From: Daejeonella rubra
GTDB lineage: Bacteria > Bacteroidota > Bacteroidia > Sphingobacteriales > Sphingobacteriaceae
DNA: 64,000 nt
Direction of reading: 5' to 3'
NCBI RefSeq assembly: GCF_900103545.1
Contig: NZ_FNHH01000010.1
Coordinates: forward strand, 99,811 to 163,810
A program made the translations under genes and the position numbers. The notes beneath the pieces were generated by a model that was given only the letters and a program-made list of their open reading frames with translations, did no database searches and was not told the origin of the DNA. Below, one piece after another: positions 8,027-17,557 of the stretch (position 1 is its first letter; each line of letters begins with the position of its first letter).

Positions 8027-9259
8027 TCAGAGATTAGTTTTTGTGATCGAGTTAAGTTCATAAACTATCTTTCCTCCTTTAATGGTCATTTCACATTCCA
8101 GTCTTTGTTTGCCTTCAATTCTGAATCCATCAGCATCCCTAAAACCAAAGTTTCCATTTCTAACTGAAACAAGTGCCAGATCGGCAATTGCCCCAACAGA
8201 AAGATTACCTAATTCTTCCCGCTTGATAGCCTTGGCAGGTGCCCAGGTACTACGAGTAATTACTCCTGGAATATCCAAACCAATTGCAAGGAAAGTTGAC
8301 ATCACATTTATCTGATCTTTCATACCTGCATTCATACTGCCTGTATGAAGATCGGTGCTTATTGTATTTGGAATAAACCCGGCCTTAATGGCTGGTATAG
8401 CCTGATTAAAATTAAAGCTACCCCCACCGAAACCTACATCAAATAGAATTCCTCTCTTTTGAGCAGGAATCATAAATGACCTCAATTGTTTGGTTTTCGC
8501 ATCGGTAACCGGCTCTCTTCTGCTAGCTTCTGTAAAAACATGAGTATAAATATCACCAGGACGCAAGTACTTGAAAAATAGTTCTTCAAGAGGAAGTGGA
8601 TAACCTAAGTCTATAATAACAGGCACATTAGCCAGTTTACCTGCTTCAACTACCCGCTGAACCGGAACCCATGAAAATGTATTGAAATGGGCAAGCTTAA
8701 ATCCTACAATATGTTCCTTAAATTCAATAGCTGTATTTGCAGCCATTTTAGCATCCATATCATTTATATTCTGCTCATAATCAGCACGTCCCCTCATACC
8801 TTCGCCTACAATATTCAAAAAAGTCAAAACCCTTGTTTTTGATTTATCGATGATATTTCTTTTAAATGTTGGGAAAGATTTCCAACCGGCATCACCACAG
8901 TCAACAACAGTAGTTACTCCGGATCTGAATGTGAATCCATCAGGTGCTACAGCCAAATCGCCATTACTTAAAGCACGGTTAATTTCGGTTCCGGCAAAAA
9001 CGTGGCTATGCAAATCAATAAATCCGGGAGACACATACATTCCCTTTGCATCTACGACTTGTTTAGACAAACTTGGGTTAATATTTTTTGCAACAGCAGC
9101 AACCTTCCCATCCTGAATGGCAACATCCATTAATTCGTTGATATTATTTTTTGCATCAACAACATGGCCGCCTTTGATAAGGATATCATACCTGGTTTGA
9201 GCTTGGGCAAATCCTATTAAAATTCCTAGATAAAGAAACAGGAAGAATATTTTTTTCAT
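8027..9259 (-). CDS. Secreted COG3964-type amidohydrolase/deacetylase, copy A
   Basis: The 410-residue protein has a signal peptide (to about residue 20, AQAQ). The metal-binding set is mostly present: HSH (His84, His86), the Lys of 'VGFKLAHF' (Lys188, expected carboxylated bridging residue), His240 in 'GDIYTHVF' and Asp303 in 'STDLHTGSMN'. The position that is His in the known family pattern ('MVHIG') is Asp here ('VIIDLG', Asp217). COG3964 enzymes hydrolyse N- or O-acyl small acids rather than dihydroorotate, and their genes often neighbour a SelA-like PLP enzyme, as here. It lies 57 bp downstream of its paralog and upstream of dctA. Periplasmic location is inferred from the signal peptide. 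Confidence 0.86.
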   Translation of the reverse strand: MKKIFFLFLYLGILIGFAQAQTRYDILIKGGHVVDAKNNINELMDVAIQDGKVAAVAKNINPSLSKQVVDAKGMYVSPGFIDLHSHVFAGTEINRALSNGDLAVAPDGFTFRSGVTTVVDCGDAGWKSFPTFKRNIIDKSKTRVLTFLNIVGEGMRGRADYEQNINDMDAKMAANTAIEFKEHIVGFKLAHFNTFSWVPVQRVVEAGKLANVPVIIDLGYPLPLEELFFKYLRPGDIYTHVFTEASRREPVTDAKTKQLRSFMIPAQKRGILFDVGFGGGSFNFNQAIPAIKAGFIPNTISTDLHTGSMNAGMKDQINVMSTFLAIGLDIPGVITRSTWAPAKAIKREELGNLSVGAIADLALVSVRNGNFGFRDADGFRIEGKQRLECEMTIKGGKIVYELNSITKTNL

Positions 9260-9316
9260 ATTAAATCTATTAAATTAATTCAAATTAGCATTTAGTAATT
9301 TCAGTGTGCACCACAC

Positions 9317-10588
9317 TCATTTAGAGCTATTTACATTTCCAGCTATTGCATTAAGGTCATACACTATTTTCCCTCCTCTGACAGTCATTTCGCATTCGAA
9401 TCTCTTTGTCCCTTCCTGCCTTTTATTTGCAACATCTCTAAAACTAAACTTCCCATCGCGTAAATTTAATACAGCAATATCAGCTACTGAACCAACAGAA
9501 AGGTTACCAAGCTCTTCTCGTTTGATAACTTGAGCCGGAGCCCAGGTACTGCGGGCAATTACTCCCTGAACATCCATACCTATAGCCAGAAAGGTAGATA
9601 ACACATTAAGCATATCTTTCATTGCACTGTTCATACTACCGGTATGAAGATCTGTACTCATCGTGTTTGGATAAAATCCAGCTTTAATTGCTGGAATAGC
9701 TTGACTAAAGTCAAAAGCAGCTCCACCGAATCCAACATCAAACACGATACCTCTCTTTTGTGCAGGAATGATATATGGTTTTAATTGTTTAGTCGCTGGA
9801 TCTACAATCTGATCTCTTCTGGCAATGTCTGTGAAAGTATGAGTATAGATATCACCTGGCCGTAGCAACTTGAAAAATAAATCGTCAAGAAGTACTTTAC
9901 CACCAGGCTGCTCACTTCCACCCAAATCTATGATAACAGGCATATTAGCCAATGAACCTGCTTCTACAACTTTTTTAATAGGAGTCCAATCAGGTTTAGC
10001 AAAATGAGCATGTTTAAATCCTACCACATAATCCTTGTTTTCCAGAGCAATTTTAGCTGACATTTTTGGATCCATATCACTAATGTCCTGCTCAAAATCA
10101 TCCCGGCCTCTCATTCCTTCGCCAACAATATTAAGGAATGACAATACCCTGGTTTGTGACCTGTCAATTACATTTTTTTTGAATAATGGAAATGACTTCC
10201 ACCCTGCACTTCCACAATCAACTACTGTTGTAACTCCAGCACGAAACGTATAACCATCTGGCATTACCGAGTTACTTCCGTTGCTATATGCATGATTTGG
10301 CTCTGTACCATAAAAAACATGCGTATGTAAATCAATCAGTCCGGGTGTAACATACATCCCGCTTGCATTAACAATTTGTTTCCCGGTTCCTGGATTAATA
10401 TCCTTTGCTACTTTAGCAATTTTGCCATCCTGAATAGCAACATCCATTATTTCATTGATGTTATTCTTAGCATCGATCACATGCCCTCCTTTGAGAATTA
10501 AACTATAGATCGGAACTGTATTCTGTGCCTGAGTGTAATTAACCAGGAAGCAGATTACAGTAAGAAAAAATATTGAAATTTTTCGCAT
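9317..10588 (-). CDS. Secreted COG3964-type amidohydrolase/deacetylase, copy B
   Basis: The 423-residue paralog of the next gene downstream has a signal peptide ending near residue 21. Conserved residues are His88/His90 (DLHTH), Lys192 (VGFKHAHF), His250 (GDIYTHTF) and Asp313 (STDLHTGSMN). As in copy A, the usual second-site His is replaced by Asp221 (VIIDLG), so the change predates the duplication. It differs from copy A by an insertion after that Asp (GGSEQPGGK), near the active-site mouth, which suggests a different acyl or leaving group. A decayed third copy lies upstream and the PLP enzyme gene beyond it. Expected role: de-acylation of an imported small molecule in the periplasm; substrate unknown. 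Confidence 0.86.
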   Translation of the reverse strand: MRKISIFFLTVICFLVNYTQAQNTVPIYSLILKGGHVIDAKNNINEIMDVAIQDGKIAKVAKDINPGTGKQIVNASGMYVTPGLIDLHTHVFYGTEPNHAYSNGSNSVMPDGYTFRAGVTTVVDCGSAGWKSFPLFKKNVIDRSQTRVLSFLNIVGEGMRGRDDFEQDISDMDPKMSAKIALENKDYVVGFKHAHFAKPDWTPIKKVVEAGSLANMPVIIDLGGSEQPGGKVLLDDLFFKLLRPGDIYTHTFTDIARRDQIVDPATKQLKPYIIPAQKRGIVFDVGFGGAAFDFSQAIPAIKAGFYPNTMSTDLHTGSMNSAMKDMLNVLSTFLAIGMDVQGVIARSTWAPAQVIKREELGNLSVGSVADIAVLNLRDGKFSFRDVANKRQEGTKRFECEMTVRGGKIVYDLNAIAGNVNSSK

Positions 10589-10726
10589 TGATTTAGTTAT
10601 TAAGATTAAAAAATATCTGATTTATAAAATAAACAGCAAAAGATATCAGGCTACATTTTGATGAGTTCCATTTTTTTATTTACTATTCTGATTAATTAAA
10701 ATGGATTCAGAAATAGCATTTAGCTC

Positions 10727-10970
10727 CTAAACAATCATTCCTCCCCGTATGGTCATTTCGCATTCGAATTTATGTTTACCTTCCTGCTTGTTATTTGCAA
10801 CATCTTTAAAACCAAATTTCCCCTCAATAAAATAAAATAGCCACATCCTCTACAGCTCCTTCAGAAAGTTGACCAAATTCTTCCCTCTTAATAGCTTTGT
10901 CAGGTTCCCATGCACTGCGTGAAATCACACAGGGAACATCCATACCCATTTAGAGAAAAATGGATAAAAC
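10727..10970 (-). pseudogene. Decayed third COG3964 amidohydrolase (C-terminal fragment)
   Basis: Minus-strand translation gives 'MGMDVPCVISRSAWEPDKAI' then 'KREEFGQLSEGAVEDVAIL', a frameshift, and 'GKFGFKDVANNKQEGKHKFE' then 'CEMTIRGGMIV' and a stop at 10727-10729. This matches the C-terminal quarter of the intact copy at 9317-10588 (GMDVQGVIARSTWAPAQVIK, CEMTVRGGKIV). There is also an in-frame stop where copy B has Ala. The catalytic N-terminal part is missing. The rest of 10589-11036 shows no other coding signal. Confidence 0.9.
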
Positions 10971-11036
10971 ATTTTATTGTTATTTAATGCAGGATATACT
11001 TTTTTAGTTTTCTATGAATTCGAGGCTTTAATAAAA

Positions 11037-12275
11037 TCAGCTAACAGAAGCCTTAAGTAGCTCTTCCCTAATTCGCCTGGCTACAATTTTCTCTTCTCCG
11101 GGTTGCAGCATCCATACAGTAATATTAAGAGCCCCACTCTGACTTGGAACTGAAGCACTGCGAATTCCTACTTCTATAGATGGATTACCATCCCGCAAAT
11201 TCTCAGTCATTTGTTTGGTTGTCAAATTGATTGAAGCAGAATCCCAAAAAATACTAAGATTTGGCGTGCGGTTGTGAATTGGAGGAATGACAATTTCTGT
11301 TGATACTCCCTTTATTTTTTTAACAGCATTATCGATTACAGCAACCTGGCTCTCCCACATCTTCCACTCTTTTTCATGATCCTGTTTTACATATCTTTCC
11401 AAAGCTGCATATAATCCAAAAATCTCTTCCTTATTCACCTTCATTCCACGACCAATATTTTTATTATCTGGTGGTGCACTCAGACGGGCAGCGGCAACAA
11501 GATGCTTTCTTCCCATAAGAATACCAGTACTCTGAGGTCCCCTGATTGCTTTCCCCCCTGATACGCAAACCATATCAAAGCCCATATCATTAAATTTCCA
11601 AAGATTTTCTACTGGAGGGACATCTGCAGCTATATCAATGATTGTAGGAATATTATTCTTTTTTGCAACGGCCAACCATTCCTGGTGCTTGATTTTACCA
11701 TCAGGTGTATGATCATTCAGGAAATACATCAGTGCAGTTTTACTGCTAATTGCCTTTTCAAGATCCTCTGAAGTTTCAACTAATACCTTCTTAATTCCGG
11801 TATTATTAAGGACATGGATATAACCATAATTATGACTTTTCTGAACGATTACTTCGTTTTTATCAAAATTTTCGACATCCGGCAATTGTGCTACTTTATT
11901 CCGGTCCATTCCGGTAAGAGCAGCTGCTGTACCTAATAATAATGCAGATGAGCAACCAGCCGTCACCATCGCAGCTTCTGAATGGCATATAGCTGCAATT
12001 TTTTCTCCAACTTTATCCTGGACTTCCCCATACATGACAAAGCCCTTAGAAGAACTATTAATTGCTTCCATTACTTCATCGTGCATCAGAGATGCAGATA
12101 TTGCAGTATAAGGTCCGGAAGCATTAATGAATCTTCTTATTCCCAATTCATTAATCAGATCGCGTTTAGGTTTTACAATAGTTGCAGCATCTGCACGAAA
12201 TGGCACCCCTGAGCCTACGACAGCTCCTGTTATGGGTGCTAATGACAGGTATTTTATAAGATCTCTACGTTTCAT
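11037..12275 (-). CDS. Tat-exported SelA-like PLP-dependent enzyme (DgaE/TIGR01437-related)
   Basis: The start at 12275 gives 411 residues beginning MKRRDLIKYLSLAPITG, a twin-arginine leader with cleavage near 'FRADA'; a longer frame to 12332 would run into the upstream susD stop and is not preferred. The body is a fold-type I PLP enzyme of the selenocysteine-synthase-like group: 'AAMVTAGCSSALLLG' (phosphate cup), 'TIIDIAAD' with the ring-binding Asp, and the Schiff-base Lys in 'CVSGGKAIRGPQSTGILMG' (about residue 242). Known relatives act as ammonia-lyases on amino-sugar acids or amino acids (for example DgaE on D-glucosaminate 6-phosphate). Tat export would let the folded, PLP-loaded enzyme reach the periplasm, beside the two secreted amidohydrolases. 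Substrate unknown. Confidence 0.84.
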   Translation of the reverse strand: MKRRDLIKYLSLAPITGAVVGSGVPFRADAATIVKPKRDLINELGIRRFINASGPYTAISASLMHDEVMEAINSSSKGFVMYGEVQDKVGEKIAAICHSEAAMVTAGCSSALLLGTAAALTGMDRNKVAQLPDVENFDKNEVIVQKSHNYGYIHVLNNTGIKKVLVETSEDLEKAISSKTALMYFLNDHTPDGKIKHQEWLAVAKKNNIPTIIDIAADVPPVENLWKFNDMGFDMVCVSGGKAIRGPQSTGILMGRKHLVAAARLSAPPDNKNIGRGMKVNKEEIFGLYAALERYVKQDHEKEWKMWESQVAVIDNAVKKIKGVSTEIVIPPIHNRTPNLSIFWDSASINLTTKQMTENLRDGNPSIEVGIRSASVPSQSGALNITVWMLQPGEEKIVARRIREELLKASVS

Positions 12276-12300
12276 ATTATGAATATTTATTTTAGTTTTA

Positions 12301-13902
12301 TCAATTAACCTGACCTGTCCCCGGACCAACATCCCACCACATTCTTCCTTGTAATAAGTCTATCTGATCTTCTGAAAAATTTTGTCTTTTAATAGCTTCC
12401 AAATAATTAACAGGATTCAAAGTTTTCTCCGCATTAGGTATAGAGAACCTCCTCCACATCTTTCCTCCAGTTACATTTCCGGGATAATAAGAAAGAGTTC
12501 CACTAGGTAACTTCCAGTTTTTGTAATTGAATACAGGATATTTTGTACGACGCCAATTTGAAAAAATTTCAAAATCATCACCTAACATAGATACCCATTT
12601 CTGGGTTGAAATCTGCTCAAGTTGCGTTTCAAATGGCCCACCTGTTAAATACGGATTATTTGCTAAGTATGTATCTACTGAGGAAGCAGAAATAACTCCG
12701 GAGTGAGGGGCAACTGTCGGCCATAAGGCCCATTGAGCCATTGCAGCACGAACTCCATTGTCATAAGCTGCTTTTGCTGTTGTTCCCACATTCCAGCCTC
12801 TTAAAGCACCTTCCGCCAAAAGAAAATATGCTTCTGCCGGACCCATTGTGATAATCGGTGAACCACGGTCAAGGTAAAGCAATGAAGGTTCAGAATATGT
12901 ATCAAAATCTGTAGGTTTTGTATTCAGGCTTCCGTTTACCATTCCCCGTTGTTTTGCAACGGTATTATCCGCTACATAAGTATTTCCGGACGGCACCCAA
13001 ACTACTGATACTATTGGCAAACGCGGATCCTGTGTACTCTTCAAATGATCGATAAACTTTGCTGACCATTTACCCCCAAATACATTGTCACCACCAGGTG
13101 TAACGAAATCACCCGCAATCAAAGCATCAACTCTTGGATTAGTCTGACCTGTAATATTTGCAAATTTGCGATAGGCTATATCAGTATTTGCAGTCATTAC
13201 CCCTGCTGCTGCTGCTTTTTCAACCCATAATTTAGCTGTAGCAGGCTCAACATCTGATAAACGCATTCCTAAACGCATCATCAGAGTGTAGCCAAATTTT
13301 TTCCACTTGCTGATATCCCCTTTGAAATATGGATCTGCAGTCCCAAATACATTTGGCTTGGACAAATCCATTGATTTTAAAGCAATATCAAGTTCGTTTA
13401 ACATCGCAGTATAGATACTTTTCTGGGTATCATATTTAGGTTTCAGATTAGTTAAACCTTTCATTGCTTCAGTATAAGGCATGTCTCCAATCACATCTGT
13501 GACCTGATGAATCGCAAGTATCCTCAAGATTTCAATCGCAGCTCTTTTGTTTACATTTTCCGGACCAGGTATTTGTTCATTAAGTTGCAAAAGCCTGTTC
13601 CACTGGTTATTATACACATCAAAACTACCTGCTGTACCCCCAAAGTCATAGAACTTGTCACCCGATCCGTTTACTTCCCTGTACACAGCAAAATATTGCA
13701 ATCCTCCACCTAGTGCTCTGTAGCTCTGTCCCGGAATACTATTATGTACGGCTGCTGTAAATGTATATTCAGGTATAGCATATTCAATTACGTTGGGATT
13801 TTTATTCATATCCGTTAATTCCTTATCATTACAAGACTGGAATGCGAACAAAATGATAACGGCTATCGACACGCATATCATTCTTATATATAATATTTTC
13901 AT
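12301..13902 (-). CDS. SusD-like outer-membrane lipoprotein (SusD_2 type), set 1
   Basis: The 533-residue protein begins with a lipoprotein signal ending at 'FAFQSC' (lipobox Cys near residue 24) and carries the 'MNKNPN' motif right after, typical of the PF12771 SusD/RagB subgroup. Further family features include 'HQVTDVIGDMPYTEA' and the repeated TPR-like helices, ending with 'LQGRMWWDVGPGTG'. It would bind its ligand at the cell surface and cap the SusC channel encoded 17 bp upstream. Since the genes downstream on the same strand encode the PLP enzyme and amidohydrolases, this pair may import the small acylated compound they process, or a glycan; the sequence does not decide. Confidence 0.93.
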   Translation of the reverse strand: MKILYIRMICVSIAVIILFAFQSCNDKELTDMNKNPNVIEYAIPEYTFTAAVHNSIPGQSYRALGGGLQYFAVYREVNGSGDKFYDFGGTAGSFDVYNNQWNRLLQLNEQIPGPENVNKRAAIEILRILAIHQVTDVIGDMPYTEAMKGLTNLKPKYDTQKSIYTAMLNELDIALKSMDLSKPNVFGTADPYFKGDISKWKKFGYTLMMRLGMRLSDVEPATAKLWVEKAAAAGVMTANTDIAYRKFANITGQTNPRVDALIAGDFVTPGGDNVFGGKWSAKFIDHLKSTQDPRLPIVSVVWVPSGNTYVADNTVAKQRGMVNGSLNTKPTDFDTYSEPSLLYLDRGSPIITMGPAEAYFLLAEGALRGWNVGTTAKAAYDNGVRAAMAQWALWPTVAPHSGVISASSVDTYLANNPYLTGGPFETQLEQISTQKWVSMLGDDFEIFSNWRRTKYPVFNYKNWKLPSGTLSYYPGNVTGGKMWRRFSIPNAEKTLNPVNYLEAIKRQNFSEDQIDLLQGRMWWDVGPGTGQVN

Positions 13903-13919
13903 CTTATTAGATTTATTGT

Positions 13920-16900
13920 TTAGAATCTTACGTTTAGGTTAAAGCCTATATTTCTGGTTCTAGGTCCGGCAACTCCCTGAGTTCCTTGTGCATTGCCTAC
14001 AGTTGACTGCATTTCCGGATCGACACCTGCCTCTTTAATGCGCTTATCCTGATAAAGCGTTGCCAGATTCAATCCTGTAATCCCTAAGGAGGCGCCCTGA
14101 ACATTTATATATTTCAGGATACTGGGAGGTAAATTATATTTAAAGACAGCTCTGCGTAGCTTAACAAAATCGGTTTTATAAACAAACTGCCCAGGATATG
14201 CACTTCCAAAATTGTTATAGTATGTATCCAGATCTACAACAGACCATACTTTTGTGTATGGTGTACCAGTCGCATCAACTCCACTAACAGTTAAACCCGA
14301 CTCTCTTCCTGGCAGAGTCAATGGAGTACTGCCAAATCTGGTTGCATATTGAATTAAGTTACTGTAACCAACAGCACCAAATTTTGAATCAATATCAATT
14401 GTCAATGAAAAAGCTTTGTATCTGAAATTATTACCTATACCCATCAGATATGGAGGATTTCCAACACCCATATCCTGCTCAACTCTTTCTTCATATCCTG
14501 TTGCTTTGTTATAAACCAACACTCCATTTGCATCTCTCTTCATTACAAATGATCTTAATGTTGAATATGGCAGGCCAACTGCATTAATCATGTTTGTGCC
14601 TCCAATTCCGGTTCCCAATGATAATACAGAGATTCCTTCAGCTAGCTCAACAATTTTACTTTGGTTATACCCGAAGTTATAATTGATATCCCAACTAAAA
14701 TTATCTTTCCTGATTGGAGAACCATTCAAGCTTATCTCCCAACCTTTATTGGTAATAAGTCCCATATTCTGTCTTCCAGCAGAATATCCGGTTGTCTGGG
14801 ATATTGGTGGTGATAGTATATCGTTAGTCGTTCTTCTTGAATAATAATTCACATCCAAACCTATGCGGCTATCAAGCATTTGAACTTCGAATCCACCTTC
14901 AAGTGTTGTTACTGTAACAGGCCGAATATTCGGATTTTGCAATTCATTTGGGGTACTCAAAACCGGAAGACCATCTGCATTAACTGAGTTAAGCGCATAT
15001 GTACGATTAATACTTCCTGCACCTACTGTAGCACTACCTACCTGTGCCCATGAGGAGCGAAATTTGGCATAATTAAAAAACTTAGGGAGTTTAACCACAT
15101 CAGAAAGAATTAATCCTCCTCCTATAGACGGATAAAAAATAGAGTTAAACCCAGGATTTAACACAGAAAACCAATCCTGTCTTCCAGTAATTGTTAAATA
15201 AAGGACATTTTTATAGTCAATATTAGCTTCTCCAAAAAGAGAGTTTATTCCTTCAGTTCCTTGTCCAATGTTTACCAGTTCTCTATTCACAAGGTTTGAA
15301 ACACTATAAAAATTTGGCACAACCCATTCTGTACCATTAGCTGTATTTCTTTCACTATAGTTTTTATCTCTGTTTCCACCTGCCATCAGATTAAAACCGA
15401 TTTTTTCAGAAAGAAACTTTGTATTATAGTTAACGATAGCCTGAAAATTGGTTTTATTAGTCTGATCATTTGCTGAATTGTAATAACCAAGAGGTCTGAA
15501 CCCATGCCCTTTAGGTACATAATTTGATTCAGTATAATAACTGAAATCTCTGGCAACTGTTCCTTTTATAAAAAGTTTTGGAAGTATATTAACCTGAACA
15601 CTCGCTCTACCGATTAAACGCTGCTGATCATCTTCGTTTCCCATTTGGTAAGCAGTAAAATAGGGATTGGTTGCCTGAAGAACCGGATTCCATAACAGCT
15701 CATTACCGGTTGCCACATTAATTCCTGGTCGGTTCGGATCCTGACCTCTGAAATTCCGGATATCTACAGTACTGGCAGCCAGATAAACAGGCCAGGCTGC
15801 GCTTTCGGCATAACCTACATTGGGTCTGTTTACCCCCTGAACGATATTATACTGAACACCTGACTCAATTTTTATAAAATCGTTTTTACCCATCTTACCC
15901 TGTACATTCAGATTGACGGTTTTTCTGTAGAATTTAGAATTAGGCTGATTATCTTTTGATCGAAGATCACTTACTGATAATCTCATTTGCATGCTTTGAT
16001 TACCAGCATTGAAAGCTACCGTATTGGAAATATTCTGACTTGTTTGATAATAGTTTAAAATATTCTGCTTAACATAAACGGGAGAATAAGGGCGCATTAC
16101 GCCATCAAACTGTATAACACTTGAACCGTCCATTTTTGCACCAAATGAAATACGGCCAGCGCTCAATGCAGCAGCAACAGTAGCTGGTTTTACACCATCA
16201 TTTCCGGAACCATATTCATATTGAAAATTTGGAAAAACAGAAGGTGCTCCAAAATTGGCATCAGAGCTTACTTCAATACCAACTCCTTTTTGTGAAAAGC
16301 CCTTTTTTGTTGTTATAAGAATCACTCCATTCGCTGCCTGACTACCGTATAGTGCCGCAGCAGCACCACCCTTTAAAACAGAGATAGAAGCTATATCATC
16401 AGGGTTCATACTTGAAATACCATCACCACGGTCAACATTCAAGCCCTGTGCATTAGTTGCAGCTCCTCGATTTGTATTATTAATCGGCATTCCATCTACT
16501 ATATATAAAGGCTGCTGATTCCCATTTAGTGAAGTATTACCTCTAATAATTACACGGCTTGAACTTCCAGGACCAGAGTTTACCTGAGTAGCATCAACCC
16601 CTGCAATCTTACCTGTTAATGCACTGGCAACATTATTCATTCGAGCCTCAGTAAATTCCTCACCACGAACTTCCTGAACTGCATATCCTAATCCTCTCTT
16701 TGCTTTAGTTACTCCGAATGCTGTTACAACAACTTCACTCAATGCCTGACGATCTTCAACCATAGTAACATTAATTCGTTCTTTACCACTAACCGGAATT
16801 TCTTGTGTTACATATCCGATGTATGTAAAAACCAACACCGCATTTAATGGTGCATCAATGACAAAATCACCCTGCAAATCGGTAGAAACTCCGGCTTCTG

Positions 16901-17453
16901 AACCCTTAACTCTGACACTAACTCCAATTAAAGTTTCACCTTTTGAGTCTATAACCTTTCCACGAATGTTTTGAAATATAAGTTCTGATGCTTTTACAGG
17001 TTTTTCGGAAGCCCCCCTTTCACCGATCACAATGGTTTTGTTTTCTATACTATAATCCAGTGGCTGATTCTTAAAAAGCAATATCAGTGCATCAGATAGG
17101 TCGGCATCGACAACATTAAGTGTAACCGGTTTCGCGGACTTAAGCAATTCCAGATCATAGAAAAACACATAGCCTGTTTGTTCCTTGATTTTCGAGAAGT
17201 AATTTTCAATTGGTACACGTCTACCATTGAGCGTAACTTTTTGTGAATATCCCTTGGAATAAACATTCATCAAAGCCAACATGATAAAAATGAACGTTAA
17301 TTTCATAATCCGTCCTATTTGGTTGTATATCGATTGGGTGGCAGAGTTATTCCCACTTCGAAGTTGCTTTTTATTGCTCAGCAGGTCTGCGCTATTACAG
17401 TCTGCTTCATGAGTACATTTTAGAAAATACCCATTTTTAATACGAGAATTCAT
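13920..17453 (-). CDS. SusC-like TonB-dependent transporter with STN domain, set 1
   Basis: Order of domains: a signal region (MKLTFIFIMLALMNVYSKG), an STN/secretin N-terminal domain ('VPIENYFSKIKEQTGYVFFY'), a carboxypeptidase-regulatory-like repeat ('GKVIDSKGETLIGVSVRVKG'), a TonB plug ('LYIVDGMPINN', 'SVLKGGAAAALYGSQAANGV') and a long beta-barrel ending in aromatic 'FNLNVRF'. The frame is open to 17558, overlapping the FecR stop as TAATG. I choose the ATG at 17453 because AAAACAATCAAA lies three bases upstream of it, exactly as before the second susC at 27872. The STN domain indicates signal transduction to the adjacent FecR/ECF sigma pair. It forms the import channel with SusD downstream. 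Confidence 0.92.
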   Translation of the reverse strand: MNSRIKNGYFLKCTHEADCNSADLLSNKKQLRSGNNSATQSIYNQIGRIMKLTFIFIMLALMNVYSKGYSQKVTLNGRRVPIENYFSKIKEQTGYVFFYDLELLKSAKPVTLNVVDADLSDALILLFKNQPLDYSIENKTIVIGERGASEKPVKASELIFQNIRGKVIDSKGETLIGVSVRVKGSEAGVSTDLQGDFVIDAPLNAVLVFTYIGYVTQEIPVSGKERINVTMVEDRQALSEVVVTAFGVTKAKRGLGYAVQEVRGEEFTEARMNNVASALTGKIAGVDATQVNSGPGSSSRVIIRGNTSLNGNQQPLYIVDGMPINNTNRGAATNAQGLNVDRGDGISSMNPDDIASISVLKGGAAAALYGSQAANGVILITTKKGFSQKGVGIEVSSDANFGAPSVFPNFQYEYGSGNDGVKPATVAAALSAGRISFGAKMDGSSVIQFDGVMRPYSPVYVKQNILNYYQTSQNISNTVAFNAGNQSMQMRLSVSDLRSKDNQPNSKFYRKTVNLNVQGKMGKNDFIKIESGVQYNIVQGVNRPNVGYAESAAWPVYLAASTVDIRNFRGQDPNRPGINVATGNELLWNPVLQATNPYFTAYQMGNEDDQQRLIGRASVQVNILPKLFIKGTVARDFSYYTESNYVPKGHGFRPLGYYNSANDQTNKTNFQAIVNYNTKFLSEKIGFNLMAGGNRDKNYSERNTANGTEWVVPNFYSVSNLVNRELVNIGQGTEGINSLFGEANIDYKNVLYLTITGRQDWFSVLNPGFNSIFYPSIGGGLILSDVVKLPKFFNYAKFRSSWAQVGSATVGAGSINRTYALNSVNADGLPVLSTPNELQNPNIRPVTVTTLEGGFEVQMLDSRIGLDVNYYSRRTTNDILSPPISQTTGYSAGRQNMGLITNKGWEISLNGSPIRKDNFSWDINYNFGYNQSKIVELAEGISVLSLGTGIGGTNMINAVGLPYSTLRSFVMKRDANGVLVYNKATGYEERVEQDMGVGNPPYLMGIGNNFRYKAFSLTIDIDSKFGAVGYSNLIQYATRFGSTPLTLPGRESGLTVSGVDATGTPYTKVWSVVDLDTYYNNFGSAYPGQFVYKTDFVKLRRAVFKYNLPPSILKYINVQGASLGITGLNLATLYQDKRIKEAGVDPEMQSTVGNAQGTQGVAGPRTRNIGFNLNVRF

Positions 17454-17557
17454 ACATTTGATTGTTTTGTTGATGAATATGGTTTGTGAATCAATTTTAT
17501 TTGGCAAAACTTTAACCAGAGGCGCTGCAACGCTTCTGGTTTGTTTTTTTGTAGACA

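Noticed and set aside
12276..12332. Longer start of the PLP enzyme gene at 12332
   Set aside because: It would overlap the susD stop and place 19 residues before the Tat leader; the ATG at 12275 starts directly with MKRRD.
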